This document shows, piece after piece, positions 11,196-19,555 of a stretch of 39,965 nt of DNA. The position numbers and the translations under genes are program-made. The stretch covers positions 1-39,965 of the forward strand of contig CALVFY010000023.1 of the NCBI GenBank assembly GCA_944326945.1, read 5' to 3'. The stretch's first letter is position 1. Each line of letters begins with the position of its first letter. A model generated the notes under the pieces. It did no database searches. It was given only the letters and a program-made list of their open reading frames with translations, and was not told where the DNA came from. The stretch comes from an uncultured Rikenellaceae bacterium. Its GTDB lineage: Bacteria > Bacteroidota > Bacteroidia > Bacteroidales > Rikenellaceae.

Positions 11196-12764
11196 TTATA
11201 CATCTCTCTTGGAGAGGGGTTTGCGCTGTTCTTTCTGGAATTTTTCCCGGATGATTTCTCCCACGCTCCGTCCGGTTATCTTACTTTCCAGCCATGAAAG
11301 AATGTCCAGATAGTAGAAAGTCCGCCGTTCGTAGGGGTGGTTCTCATAGGGTTTGAGCCGCTGGTAGAGAATGCGCAATTCATCTTTCAGATTGTGCTCG
11401 TAGATCGAATTCAGTTTTTTGAGGAAAGTTAGCATTTCGCGTTGGATCTCCTGCATGTCGTTCATCTTCACGATGAAGGTATAGACCGAGCGGATCTGAT
11501 AGTCGAGGTTGTAGTCGATGCCGGCTTCGTAGGAGGCGATCAGGTTGAGAATCTTCGAATAACATTGCAGGTCTCGTCGGATTTGAGGATCTTTCGTTTC
11601 GGTGATTCTGGCCAGGTATTCCATGCATTTGGAGTAATTGCCGTCGCCGAAATAGAGACAGGCGATTTTATAGTACATCAACATCTTTTGATGGAGGCTG
11701 ATGTATTTGGTATATTTATGCAGAAATGCCTCCACTTCGCCGACCAACTGAATTCCCTCTTTGAAGTTCCCCTCGATGAAACAACGGTGGATATGCCCCG
11801 TGTAGATGATCTGTCGGGAGATGACCACGGCATTTTCGTTGAGCGAGCCGATCTCTTGACACTCCTTTTCGAATCGGGAGAGCGTATCGACCAGCGTATG
11901 ATATTTGCGCATCAGGAAAAGTCCCTCCAGCAGCCGGGAGTATCCTTTCAGATAGTTGTCGTACATGAGTGGTTTCATCTGCGGATGGGCCTCGAACAGA
12001 GCCACCCAGCGACAGGCATAGAGGTAACAGCGGACGAAATCGTGTCGGATATAGTGTAGCCAGGCCATGGCCTGGAAATAGAAAAATCTTTCCGGAAACG
12101 AGAGGGAACGTTCTGCGTAGACAGCCAGTCGCGGACGGAAATATTGGTCGATCAGATCGAGATCTTTCTGTGTGCGGACATAACCCAGGGTCTGATAGAG
12201 GGAAAATATCTGAAGTGCCGTACTGGAGAGGGTGTTGATGTTTTCGACCTGTCGGCAGATGTCGGCGGTTTGTCGGTGGAACGATTCGGCCAAAGAGGCC
12301 ATTCCTCGCGAGACGTTGACTGTTTCGATCTGTTTCTGGAAATCGATTACATCCAACAGAATGGTGAGCTGATGGGTGCTGGCAGCCTGTTCGCGGGTTT
12401 TTTCCAGAATTTTGGCGCTTTGACGATAGAGTCCTTTGTCGTACAGAATGCGAGAATAGTCGAGTTGCTCGCGCAGTTGAATGGGCAGAGAATGTTGGGC
12501 ACCGAGCAATCTGAGGCTCACCAGAATCTGCTTGTAGAGATGGGCCTTCATGTTGGGGAGCTGTTCTTTTTTTATGGGGCATCGTTGGAGTACCTTTTTT
12601 TCGTCGTACTCTTCGAGCGAGTCGAGACAGTCGAACAGGGCGATGAATTTGGCCTGTTGGTTCCCTGCCAAACGTGTGGCGTAGAGCTTGAAATTACGTT
12701 TCTCGGCCTTGGTCATCGATTTGACCAGGTCGAATACCGCTTCTTGTTTCTCTCCTGAGACCAT
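11196..12764 (-). CDS. Unrecognised 522-residue, mostly helical protein (TPR-like appearance)
   Basis: I do not recognise a named family. The protein has no signal peptide or membrane segment and is probably cytoplasmic. The N-terminal region (about 5-90) is charged and helical and includes SMTKAEKRNFKLYATRLAG. The rest consists of repeated amphipathic helix pairs with Leu/Tyr/Phe patterns such as YFQAMAWLHYIRHDFVRCYL, which looks like a tetratricopeptide-type solenoid without clean consensus repeats. I have the impression that proteins of this shape and N-terminus are conserved in Bacteroidales. The frame is open for 32 codons upstream, but the ATG at 12764 starts just before the well-ordered helical part and leaves room for the promoter box at 12795-12802. 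It is divergent from purM. The stop is followed by an A/T-rich stretch without a strong hairpin. A scaffold or regulatory role is possible but unproven. Confidence 0.75.
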   Translation of the reverse strand: MVSGEKQEAVFDLVKSMTKAEKRNFKLYATRLAGNQQAKFIALFDCLDSLEEYDEKKVLQRCPIKKEQLPNMKAHLYKQILVSLRLLGAQHSLPIQLREQLDYSRILYDKGLYRQSAKILEKTREQAASTHQLTILLDVIDFQKQIETVNVSRGMASLAESFHRQTADICRQVENINTLSSTALQIFSLYQTLGYVRTQKDLDLIDQYFRPRLAVYAERSLSFPERFFYFQAMAWLHYIRHDFVRCYLYACRWVALFEAHPQMKPLMYDNYLKGYSRLLEGLFLMRKYHTLVDTLSRFEKECQEIGSLNENAVVISRQIIYTGHIHRCFIEGNFKEGIQLVGEVEAFLHKYTKYISLHQKMLMYYKIACLYFGDGNYSKCMEYLARITETKDPQIRRDLQCYSKILNLIASYEAGIDYNLDYQIRSVYTFIVKMNDMQEIQREMLTFLKKLNSIYEHNLKDELRILYQRLKPYENHPYERRTFYYLDILSWLESKITGRSVGEIIREKFQKEQRKPLSKRDV

Positions 12765-12794
12765 GGTTTTGTATGCTTGGTGATTGTCTTCCTG

Positions 12795-12825
12795 CAAAAA
12801 TACCGAATTATTCGAAGATATGAAA
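12795..12825 (-). promoter_or_regulatory. Probable promoter of the 522-residue protein gene
   Basis: On the minus strand, TTTC (12822-12825) and TATTTTTG (12795-12802) are separated by 19 bases. The -7 box is a full match to TAnnTTTG and the -33 box differs at one base. The start codon lies 30 bases downstream. Confidence 0.5.
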
Positions 12826-12860
12826 TTTCGGAAAATGCTTCCAGTTATTCTTCTTTTCAC

Positions 12861-12868
12861 TATCTTTG
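12861..12868 (+). promoter_or_regulatory. Promoter -7 box for purM
   Basis: TATCTTTG is a perfect -7 element, 31 bases before the purM start. I could not identify a matching -33 element. With the minus-strand box at 12795-12802 it makes this 135-base gap a divergent promoter region. Confidence 0.5.
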
Positions 12869-12899
12869 CATCTTAAACGAACAGGCTATACCCAATATT

Positions 12900-14081
12900 A
12901 TGGCAACGATATCGAGATATGCCCGCAGGGGCGTCTCCTCTTCGAAAGAGGATGTGCATAACGCAATTCGTAAGATTGACAAGGGGATTTACCCCAAGGC
13001 ATTCTGCAAGATTATTCCCGATACACTTACCGGGGACGATTCCTCCTGTCTGATAATGCATGCCGACGGAGCCGGAACAAAATCGTCACTCGCATACATG
13101 TATTGGAAAGAGACGGGTGATATGTCGGTATGGAAAGGGGTCGCTCAGGATGCGATCGTGATGAATACGGACGATTTGCTCTGTGTGGGTGTTACCAGTG
13201 GCATTTTGCTCTCTTCTACTATCGGGCGGAATAAGCGTTTGATTCCGGGTGAAGTGATCTCGGCGATTATCAATGGTACGGAGGAGTTTTTGCAGTCGAT
13301 GCGCGACCTGGGGGTTGATATCTGGTCTACGGGCGGCGAAACGGCCGATGTGGGTGATCTGGTACGGACAATCATCGTGGACAGCACGGTGACGGCACGG
13401 ATGAAACGGTCGGATGTGATTTCGAACGATGGGATTAAGGCCGGCTGTTATATCGTGGGCCTGAGTTCGTTCGGTCAGGCTGCCTATGAAACCGAATACA
13501 ATGGGGGCATGGGCAGTAACGGACTTACTTCGGCTCGTCATGATGTGTTCGCCAATTATCTGGCTTCGAAATATCCGGAGAGTTATGACAATGGAGTTCC
13601 TTCCGATCTGGTCTATACCGGCAAGTATAAATTGACCGACAAGGTCGAGGTCGAGGGGCGGACAATGACGATGGGCAAATTGGTGCTTTCTCCTACACGT
13701 ACCTATGCGCCGATTATTCGGGAGGTGTTACGTCATTATCGCGGAAACCTTCATGGTATGGTGCATTGCAGTGGCGGAGGACAGACCAAGGTGCTTCATT
13801 TCATTGATAATGTGCATGTCATTAAGGATAATTTGTTCGATGTTCCGTTCTTGTTCCAGGCTATTCAGGAGCAGAGCGAGACTCCGTGGAACGAGATGTA
13901 CTGTGTGTTCAATATGGGACATCGGATGGAGTTGTATGTAGATCCTTCGGTAGCAAATGATATCGTAAAGATCTCTCGGGAATTCGGTGTCGATGCCCGG
14001 GTTATCGGTCGGGTCGAGGCTTCGGAGACTCCGATGGTGACTATTTATAAAGACGGCGAAGAGTTTTCTTTTACGAAGTAA
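12900..14081 (+). CDS. purM: Phosphoribosylformylglycinamidine cyclo-ligase (AIR synthetase)
   Basis: Enzyme of 393 residues that closes the imidazole ring of purines, making aminoimidazole ribonucleotide from formylglycinamidine ribonucleotide with ATP. Family signatures are HADGAGTKSSLAYMY near residue 54, GILLSSTIGRN, STGGETADVGDLV, SPTRTYAPII and HCSGGGQTKVLHF. At 393 residues it is longer than the roughly 345-residue E. coli enzyme, but this is the usual long form of Bacteroidota. The frame is open upstream for 41 codons, but MATISRYARRGVSSSKEDV matches the known N-terminus and follows a good -7 box by about 30 bases. No other purine gene is adjacent. It converges with the CorC-type gene across 25 bases. 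Confidence 0.95.
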   Translation: MATISRYARRGVSSSKEDVHNAIRKIDKGIYPKAFCKIIPDTLTGDDSSCLIMHADGAGTKSSLAYMYWKETGDMSVWKGVAQDAIVMNTDDLLCVGVTSGILLSSTIGRNKRLIPGEVISAIINGTEEFLQSMRDLGVDIWSTGGETADVGDLVRTIIVDSTVTARMKRSDVISNDGIKAGCYIVGLSSFGQAAYETEYNGGMGSNGLTSARHDVFANYLASKYPESYDNGVPSDLVYTGKYKLTDKVEVEGRTMTMGKLVLSPTRTYAPIIREVLRHYRGNLHGMVHCSGGGQTKVLHFIDNVHVIKDNLFDVPFLFQAIQEQSETPWNEMYCVFNMGHRMELYVDPSVANDIVKISREFGVDARVIGRVEASETPMVTIYKDGEEFSFTK

Positions 14082-14106
14082 CGATAAGGGGTTACCGCCA
14101 GAATCA

Positions 14107-15381
14107 TTATACTTCGGGTTCTTGTCGTGTAACCAGTACTTTGTCGATGCGGGCTCCGTCCATGTCGACGATCTCAAGCTCGAATTCTCTCCATTGAAGA
14201 CGTTCCCCGGTATGGGGAATATGCTCGAGTTCTTCGAGAATCAATCCGCTGAGCGTGTTGTAGTCGTATTTTGGGAAAAGTTCTTCCTGGTCGAAAAAGG
14301 AGAGAAAATCGTAGAAAGAACATTGTCCATCCACCAGATACGATCCATCTTCTCGCTGTATGATCTCCTGTTCCTCGTCTCTTTCGGGGATAGATCCGAT
14401 CAATCCTTCCAGGATGTCTTTCATCGTGACGATTCCCTGAATGTCTCCGAATTCATCGCTGACCAGACCGTATTTGATTCGCCCGCTCTTCATCTGCTCC
14501 AGTGCATTGTAGACACTCAGGTTTTCGTGGAAATAATGAGCCGGACGAAGCATCGACCGCAGTTGGAAACCGGGGCGTTCTACTTCGCCGAAGAGCTCTT
14601 TCAGCTGTACAACCCCGATAATATTGGCAGGGCTCCCCTCCGTGACCGGATAGAGATCGAATGGGTGGAGTCTGACGATTTCAGTGATCTGTTCCGGAGT
14701 GGATTCCACATCGAGTGTGATCATTTCGCTACGGTGGGTCATAATCGACTCTACTTTACGGTCACCGAGTCCGAAGACCCGTTCCACGATGTCCTGTTCC
14801 ACCTCCTGGATCTCTCCGTCTTCAGCGCCTTCCTGAATGATGGCCTTGATCTCCTCTTCGGTCACTTTCTCCTCTTGGTCTTTTATGCCCAATATATTGA
14901 AAAAGAAGGCGGTGCTTTTCGAAAGCATCCATACGAATGGAGAGGCGATGACCGACAGGAAATTCATGGGACGGGCCACGGCTTTTGCTGCTTTTTCGGC
15001 GGCACTCATACCGATTCGTTTGGGGACCAATTCGCCGAAAATGAGAGTCAGATAGGTGACGATAATTACGATGATAGTCTTGGCTACGGTTACTGACCAA
15101 TTGACGGGTACTCCGATCCGGGTCAGTATGGAACCCAAGTCCTGAGCCAGGACATCGCCTGAATAGATACCGGTGAGAATGCCGATCAAAGTGATGCCTA
15201 TCTGTATCGTAGAGAGAAATTTATCGGGTTTACGAGCCAGATTGAGAGCCGTACGGGCCGAGCGATTTCCGTCTCGGGCGTCGGTTTCGAGTCTGGATTT
15301 ACGGGCCGAGATCAATGCGATCTCTGACATGGCAAAGACTCCGTTAAGCAAAATCAGCAGCAGAATGATGACAATCTCCAT
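14107..15381 (-). CDS. CNNM/CorC (HlyC)-family membrane protein with CBS pair
   Basis: Inner-membrane protein of 424 residues. It has a DUF21/CNNM transmembrane domain (about 1-165) with hydrophobic segments near 2-20, 58-78 and 98-117 and the GELVPKRI signature at 116-123. A pair of CBS domains (about 212-330) is followed by a C-terminal CorC_HlyC domain (about 340-420). Relatives are implicated in magnesium or cobalt efflux and in bacterial magnesium resistance. The older 'hemolysin' label comes from a distant homologue and is not informative. The start at 15381 places the first transmembrane helix directly at the N-terminus. The gene lies 68 bases downstream of leuS on the same strand with no TAnnTTTG box seen between them, so read-through from leuS is likely. 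Confidence 0.9.
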   Translation of the reverse strand: MEIVIILLLILLNGVFAMSEIALISARKSRLETDARDGNRSARTALNLARKPDKFLSTIQIGITLIGILTGIYSGDVLAQDLGSILTRIGVPVNWSVTVAKTIIVIIVTYLTLIFGELVPKRIGMSAAEKAAKAVARPMNFLSVIASPFVWMLSKSTAFFFNILGIKDQEEKVTEEEIKAIIQEGAEDGEIQEVEQDIVERVFGLGDRKVESIMTHRSEMITLDVESTPEQITEIVRLHPFDLYPVTEGSPANIIGVVQLKELFGEVERPGFQLRSMLRPAHYFHENLSVYNALEQMKSGRIKYGLVSDEFGDIQGIVTMKDILEGLIGSIPERDEEQEIIQREDGSYLVDGQCSFYDFLSFFDQEELFPKYDYNTLSGLILEELEHIPHTGERLQWREFELEIVDMDGARIDKVLVTRQEPEV

Positions 15382-15449
15382 AAAATTGTTTTTTAGGTTT
15401 ACTCCGACTGGTCGAGGGAGAAATCGCTCGGCCTGTCGGAGGTGTGAAT

Positions 15450-18209
15450 TTATATCACAATATTGATGATTTTGCCGGGAACCACGATCACTTTCCGAGG
15501 TGTTTTGCCATCCAGATAACGGGCGGTGTTGCTGTCGGCGAGAACCTGTTTCTCAAGTTCTTCATTGGGTACGCCCAGCGGCAGTTCTTTCTTGAAGCGT
15601 ACTTTGCCATTGAAAGAGATGGGATAGGCAAAACTGTTTTCCACCAAATAGTGTTCGTCGTATTCCGGGAATCGTGTGTCGAAAATGGTGTCGGTGTGGC
15701 CCAATGCGGTTTGCCACAACTCTTCCGTGATGTGCGGAACAAACGGAGAGAGCAGGACCGTCAAAGGCTCGAGTATTTCTCGCTTGTTGCACTCACCCAA
15801 TTCGTTGAGGCAGATCATAAAGGCACTTACCGAGGTGTTGAACGAGAAGTTTTCGATGTCTTCGCGTACTTTTTTGATCGTTTTGTGCAGGGTTTTCAGT
15901 TCGGCTGCGGTGGCTTTTCCTTCGGAGAGATTCAGCATGCCGTCGCGGTTGTAGAAGAGTCTCCAGAAGCGGCGCAGGAACTTGTGCACTCCGTCTATAC
16001 CATTGGTGTCCCAGGGTTTGGATTGTTCGAGAGGACCGAGGAACATCTCGTACATACGCAGCGTGTCGGCGCCGTAATTCTCCACGATATAGTCGGGATT
16101 TACCACGTTGTACATCGATTTCGACATCTTCTCAATGGCCCATCCGCAGACATATTTCCCGTCTTCCAGGATGAACTCCGCTTCGGCGAATTCGGGCCTC
16201 CAGGCGCGGAACGCGTCGAGATTCAACAAGTCGTTCTTTACGATGTTCACATCCACGTGAATCTCCTGGGTCTCATACTGGTCCTTCAGCCCGAGCGATA
16301 CGAACTTGTTGGTCCCCACGATTCGATATACGAAGTTCGAACGTCCCTGAATCATACCCTGGTTGACCAGTTTCTTGAAAGGTTCGTCCTCAACCACGTA
16401 GCCCAGGTCGAAAAGAAATTTGTTCCAGAAACGGGAGTACATCAGGTGACCCGTTGCGTGTTCGATACCGCCCACATACAGATCCACATTGCGCCAATAT
16501 TCGTCGGCTTCTTTCGAAACGAGAGCCTGGTCGTTGTGCGGATCCATGTAGCGGAGGTAGTAGGCCGACGAACCGGCGAATCCGGGCATCGTGCTCAATT
16601 CATAGGGATATCCTTCGGGAGTGGCCCAGTTGTGTACTCGGGCCAATGGGGGTTCGCCCTGTTCGGTGGGACCGAAATTCTCGATCGGAGGCAGCTCCAG
16701 CGGCAGTTTGTCTTCGCTCAGCGGATAGGCGATGTCGTCCTTATAGTAGATGGGAAACGGTTCGCCCCAATAGCGTTGACGGCTGAATATGGCGTCCCGT
16801 AGGCGGTAGTTGATCCGTTTTTTACCCAATCCGCGTCGTTCGATTTCGGTAAACATCACTTGAATCGCCTCTTTTACATCGAGTCCGTCGATGAAATCCG
16901 AGTTGATCAATTTTCCCGATTTGGCGTCATAGGATTCGACCGAGAGATCCCCTCCTTCGACCACCGGAATGATCGGCAGATTGAAGTGGCGGGCGAATGC
17001 ATAGTCGCGGCTGTCGTGGGCGGGCACTGCCATGATGGCTCCCGTACCGTAGCCGGCCAATACGTAATCGCTTACATAGATCGGTATCTCTTTGTCTGTG
17101 AAAGGATTGACGGCATAGCTGCCTGTGAAAGCGCCGCTCACTCGCTTGGTTTCGGCGATACGTTCCCGTTCCGAACGTTTTTTCGTTTGGGCCACATACT
17201 CTTCGATCTCCTGTTTGTGTTCGGGGGTGGTCAGTTCGTCGATCCATTCATGTTCGGGGGCGATCACCATGAAAGTGACTCCGAAAATGGTGTCGGGCCG
17301 GGTGGTAAATATTTCGAGTTTTTTATCGCTTCCTTTGATGTTGAAGAATACTTGGGCTCCTTCGCTGCGACCGATCCAGTTGCGTTGGATCTCTTTCAAT
17401 GAGTCGCTCCAGGCGAGCCGTTCCAATCCATCCAGCAGACGTTGGGCGTAGGCCGTCACGCGGAGCAGCCATTGTTTCATCCGTTTCTGTTCCACCGGAT
17501 AACCGCCCCGGACGGAGAGCCCGTCCTTTACCTCGTCGTTGGCCAACACGGTTCCCAGTTTCGGACACCAGTTGACCATCGTGTCTGCGCGGAATGCCAG
17601 ACGATAGTTTTGCAATACCTCTTCGCGTTGCTTTTCATCCATGGCAGCCCAGTCGGCCGCGCTGAATCGCATCTGGTTGGTGCACGCGGCGTCTACTCCT
17701 TCGGTACCCTGTTTTTCGAAATGTGCGATCAGTTTTTCGATCGGTTCCGCCTTGTCGGTCTTGTTGTTGTAGTAGTGACCGAACATTTTCAGAAAAGCCC
17801 ACTGGGTCCATTTGTAATAAGCCGGGTCGCACGTACGCACTTCGCGATTCCAGTCGAACGAGAATCCGATTTTGTCGAGTTGTTCGCGATAGCGGTTGAT
17901 ATTCTGTGTGGTGGTTACGGCCGGATGCTGTCCTGTCTGGATGGCATACTGTTCGGCCGGAAGACCGAATGCATCGTAACCCATCGGGTGGAGAACGTTG
18001 AATCCGCACAGCCGTTTGTAACGGGAATAGATGTCAGAGGCGATATAACCCAGTGGATGCCCGACGTGCAAACCTGCTCCTGATGGATAAGGAAACATGT
18101 CCAATACATAAAATTTGGGCCGTGAGGGATCGATCTCTACCTGATAGGTTTTGTGTTCTTTCCACTCCTGTTGCCACTTTGGTTCTATCTCTCTGAAATT
18201 GTATTCCAT
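15450..18209 (-). CDS. leuS: Leucyl-tRNA synthetase
   Basis: Class I synthetase of 919 residues that charges tRNA-Leu. The HIGH motif appears as HVGH at residues 48-51 within [15 protein letters not shown], and KMSKS is at 694-698. The CP1 editing domain is present, with the TTRPDTIFG threonine-rich motif. The protein is about 60 residues longer than the E. coli enzyme. Part of this comes from an insertion before the editing domain, after [10 protein letters not shown], which I believe is normal in Bacteroidota. The frame continues 29 codons upstream, but [13 protein letters not shown] is the recognised N-terminus, and the perfect -7 box at 18248-18255 lies inside the extension, so 18209 is the start. 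CorC-type gene downstream, rpsL divergent upstream. Confidence 0.97.
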   Translation of the reverse strand: MEYNFREIEPKWQQEWKEHKTYQVEIDPSRPKFYVLDMFPYPSGAGLHVGHPLGYIASDIYSRYKRLCGFNVLHPMGYDAFGLPAEQYAIQTGQHPAVTTTQNINRYREQLDKIGFSFDWNREVRTCDPAYYKWTQWAFLKMFGHYYNNKTDKAEPIEKLIAHFEKQGTEGVDAACTNQMRFSAADWAAMDEKQREEVLQNYRLAFRADTMVNWCPKLGTVLANDEVKDGLSVRGGYPVEQKRMKQWLLRVTAYAQRLLDGLERLAWSDSLKEIQRNWIGRSEGAQVFFNIKGSDKKLEIFTTRPDTIFGVTFMVIAPEHEWIDELTTPEHKQEIEEYVAQTKKRSERERIAETKRVSGAFTGSYAVNPFTDKEIPIYVSDYVLAGYGTGAIMAVPAHDSRDYAFARHFNLPIIPVVEGGDLSVESYDAKSGKLINSDFIDGLDVKEAIQVMFTEIERRGLGKKRINYRLRDAIFSRQRYWGEPFPIYYKDDIAYPLSEDKLPLELPPIENFGPTEQGEPPLARVHNWATPEGYPYELSTMPGFAGSSAYYLRYMDPHNDQALVSKEADEYWRNVDLYVGGIEHATGHLMYSRFWNKFLFDLGYVVEDEPFKKLVNQGMIQGRSNFVYRIVGTNKFVSLGLKDQYETQEIHVDVNIVKNDLLNLDAFRAWRPEFAEAEFILEDGKYVCGWAIEKMSKSMYNVVNPDYIVENYGADTLRMYEMFLGPLEQSKPWDTNGIDGVHKFLRRFWRLFYNRDGMLNLSEGKATAAELKTLHKTIKKVREDIENFSFNTSVSAFMICLNELGECNKREILEPLTVLLSPFVPHITEELWQTALGHTDTIFDTRFPEYDEHYLVENSFAYPISFNGKVRFKKELPLGVPNEELEKQVLADSNTARYLDGKTPRKVIVVPGKIINIVI

Positions 18210-18247
18210 GATGTTCGTTGTGGATTTAGTGGTTTGTAATTGATTTG

Positions 18248-18255
18248 CAAAGATA
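18248..18255 (-). promoter_or_regulatory. Promoter -7 box for leuS
   Basis: On the minus strand this reads TATCTTTG, a full match to TAnnTTTG, 38 bases before the leuS start. No clear -33 TTTG is visible at the standard spacing. Confidence 0.5.
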
Positions 18256-18533
18256 ACTCTTTTTTTATTATGGTTGTTATGTGTTGTGGTAATCATTTGG
18301 AGGAGCGATTATTGGGCGGTTCGGATCATGACCGGAAGCGGATGTGCCGGCGGATGAGGAATCGTCCTGCGGATAGATGTTAAGATGTTGTTTTTCAGTA
18401 TTTTTATTTGTTGTGCGAATAATTTTCATAATTGATTGCTATGGAATTGCAGGTTTTATAAGAAAAAACAATGATATATTTTGCAAAAAACGCCCGAAAA
18501 CCCCGTAAATCAACAAAAAAAGTGCGAGAAATG

Positions 18534-18564
18534 TATGGTAGTATCGAAATTATGCGTATCTTTG
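18534..18564 (+). promoter_or_regulatory. Main promoter of the ribosomal protein cluster
   Basis: TATG (18534-18537), a 19-base spacer and TATCTTTG (18557-18564) match the Bacteroidota promoter pattern, with one deviation in the -33 box. A/T-rich DNA lies upstream, as expected for a strong promoter. The leader to rpsL is about 55-60 bases and contains a short possible hairpin, CGTTTT (18570-18575) with AAAACG (18584-18589). Confidence 0.68.
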
Positions 18565-18628
18565 CAGTCCGTTTTGGATAATGAAAACGATAGTAATTAA
18601 CTAACACAAAGGACAAAAAGTAAGTAAA

Positions 18629-19021
18629 ATGCCAACTATTCAACAGTTAGTACGGAAAGGAAGAGTGCAGCTGGAGTTCAACAGCAAGGCTCCTGCACTG
18701 GATGCGTGTCCGCAACGACGTGGCGTTTGTGTGCGTGTGTATACCACCACACCTAAGAAGCCTAATTCGGCCATGCGTAAGGTGGCCAGGGTGCGTCTGA
18801 CCAATGGGAAAGAGGTGAATGCCTACATTCCGGGCGAAGGCCACAATTTGCAGGAACACTCCATTGTTTTGGTTCGTGGTGGTCGTGTGAAAGACCTCCC
18901 GGGTGTTCGTTATCACCTGGTTCGCGGTGCGCTGGATGCCGCAGGTGTGGACGGCCGTCGTCAACGTCGTTCGAAATACGGAGCCAAACGTCCGAAAGCA
19001 GGTGCATCCGCAAAGAAGTAA
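18629..19021 (+). CDS. rpsL: 30S ribosomal protein S12
   Basis: uS12 of 130 residues, part of the decoding centre of the small subunit. The conserved loops [10 protein letters not shown] and [13 protein letters not shown] are intact, with lysine at positions 43 and 88, the classic sites of streptomycin-resistance substitutions, so the predicted protein is of the sensitive type. Asp89, the usual methylthiolation site, is present. The length is a few residues above E. coli because of a basic Lys-rich tail. It is the first gene of the cluster, directly behind the promoter at 18534-18564, and rpsG follows after 40 bases. Upstream of the ATG the sequence is A-rich without a Shine-Dalgarno motif. 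Confidence 0.99.
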   Translation: MPTIQQLVRKGRVQLEFNSKAPALDACPQRRGVCVRVYTTTPKKPNSAMRKVARVRLTNGKEVNAYIPGEGHNLQEHSIVLVRGGRVKDLPGVRYHLVRGALDAAGVDGRRQRRSKYGAKRPKAGASAKK

Positions 19022-19061
19022 GAGTACAAAGAAACAGTTTTATTTAGCAAAGTTTTAAGAA

Positions 19062-19538
19062 ATGAGAAAAGCAAAGCCTAAAAAGCGAATTCTACTTCCA
19101 GATCCCAAGTACGGAGACGTGCTCGTGACGAGGTTCGTGAACAACCTCATGCTGGATGGTAAGAAGAGTATTGCCTACACGATCTTCTATGATGCAATGG
19201 ATATCGTGGGCGAGAAGATGAAGGATGCAGAGAAGGCTCCTCTTGAAATCTGGAAACAGGCTCTGGAGAACATCACTCCTCAGGTCGAAGTGAAGTCCCG
19301 TCGTGTGGGCGGTGCTACGTTCCAGGTTCCTACCGAGGTAAGACCCGAGCGCAAGATTTCATTGTCCATGAAAAACCTTGTCCTTTATTCTCGCAAGCGT
19401 CCGGGTCGTTCGATGGCCGAAAAATTGTCGGCAGAGATCATGGCCGCCTACAATCAGGAAGGCGCCGCATTCAAACGTAAGGAAGAGATGCACAGAATGG
19501 CTGAGGCCAACAAGGCGTTCGCACATTTTAGATTCTAA
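19062..19538 (+). CDS. rpsG: 30S ribosomal protein S7
   Basis: uS7 of 158 residues, the assembly initiator of the 30S head, which contacts the 3' major domain of 16S rRNA and the E-site tRNA. Family features visible are the N-terminal MRKAKPKKR, the helical core with [20 protein letters not shown], and the beta-hairpin [19 protein letters not shown]. Length is normal. It sits between rpsL and fusA, the ancestral str order. In E. coli S7 represses its own operon by binding the rpsL-rpsG spacer. The spacer here is only 40 bases and shows no obvious structure, so the same mechanism is not evident. Confidence 0.99.
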   Translation: MRKAKPKKRILLPDPKYGDVLVTRFVNNLMLDGKKSIAYTIFYDAMDIVGEKMKDAEKAPLEIWKQALENITPQVEVKSRRVGGATFQVPTEVRPERKISLSMKNLVLYSRKRPGRSMAEKLSAEIMAAYNQEGAAFKRKEEMHRMAEANKAFAHFRF

Positions 19539-19544
19539 CAGACG

Positions 19545-19550
19545 AAGGAG
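19545..19550 (+). promoter_or_regulatory. Shine-Dalgarno sequence before fusA
   Basis: AAGGAG lies five bases before the fusA ATG. It is the only strong Shine-Dalgarno motif I found among the translation genes of this window, and such motifs are generally rare in this phylum. Confidence 0.6.
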
Positions 19551-19555
19551 ATTAT

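Larger units (their letters stand above)
18210..18628. other. 419-base divergent intergenic region between leuS and rpsL
   Basis: The region holds a leuS promoter box near its left end and the rpsL promoter near its right end. Between about 18290 and 18380 is a patch richer in G and C than its flanks with three scattered GCGGAT copies, and from about 18390 to 18540 the DNA is A/T-rich. I found no tRNA, no convincing reading frame and no strong hairpin in the middle part. A 79-codon minus-strand frame that crosses both promoters is almost certainly chance. Confidence 0.6.

Noticed and set aside
15444..16802. 452-codon plus-strand frame inside leuS
   Set aside because: Antisense to a clearly recognised LeuRS with both catalytic motifs, and no promoter or recognisable domain.
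18404..18643. 79-codon minus-strand frame in the leuS-rpsL spacer
   Set aside because: It runs across the rpsL promoter and start codon in A/T-rich DNA and looks like chance.
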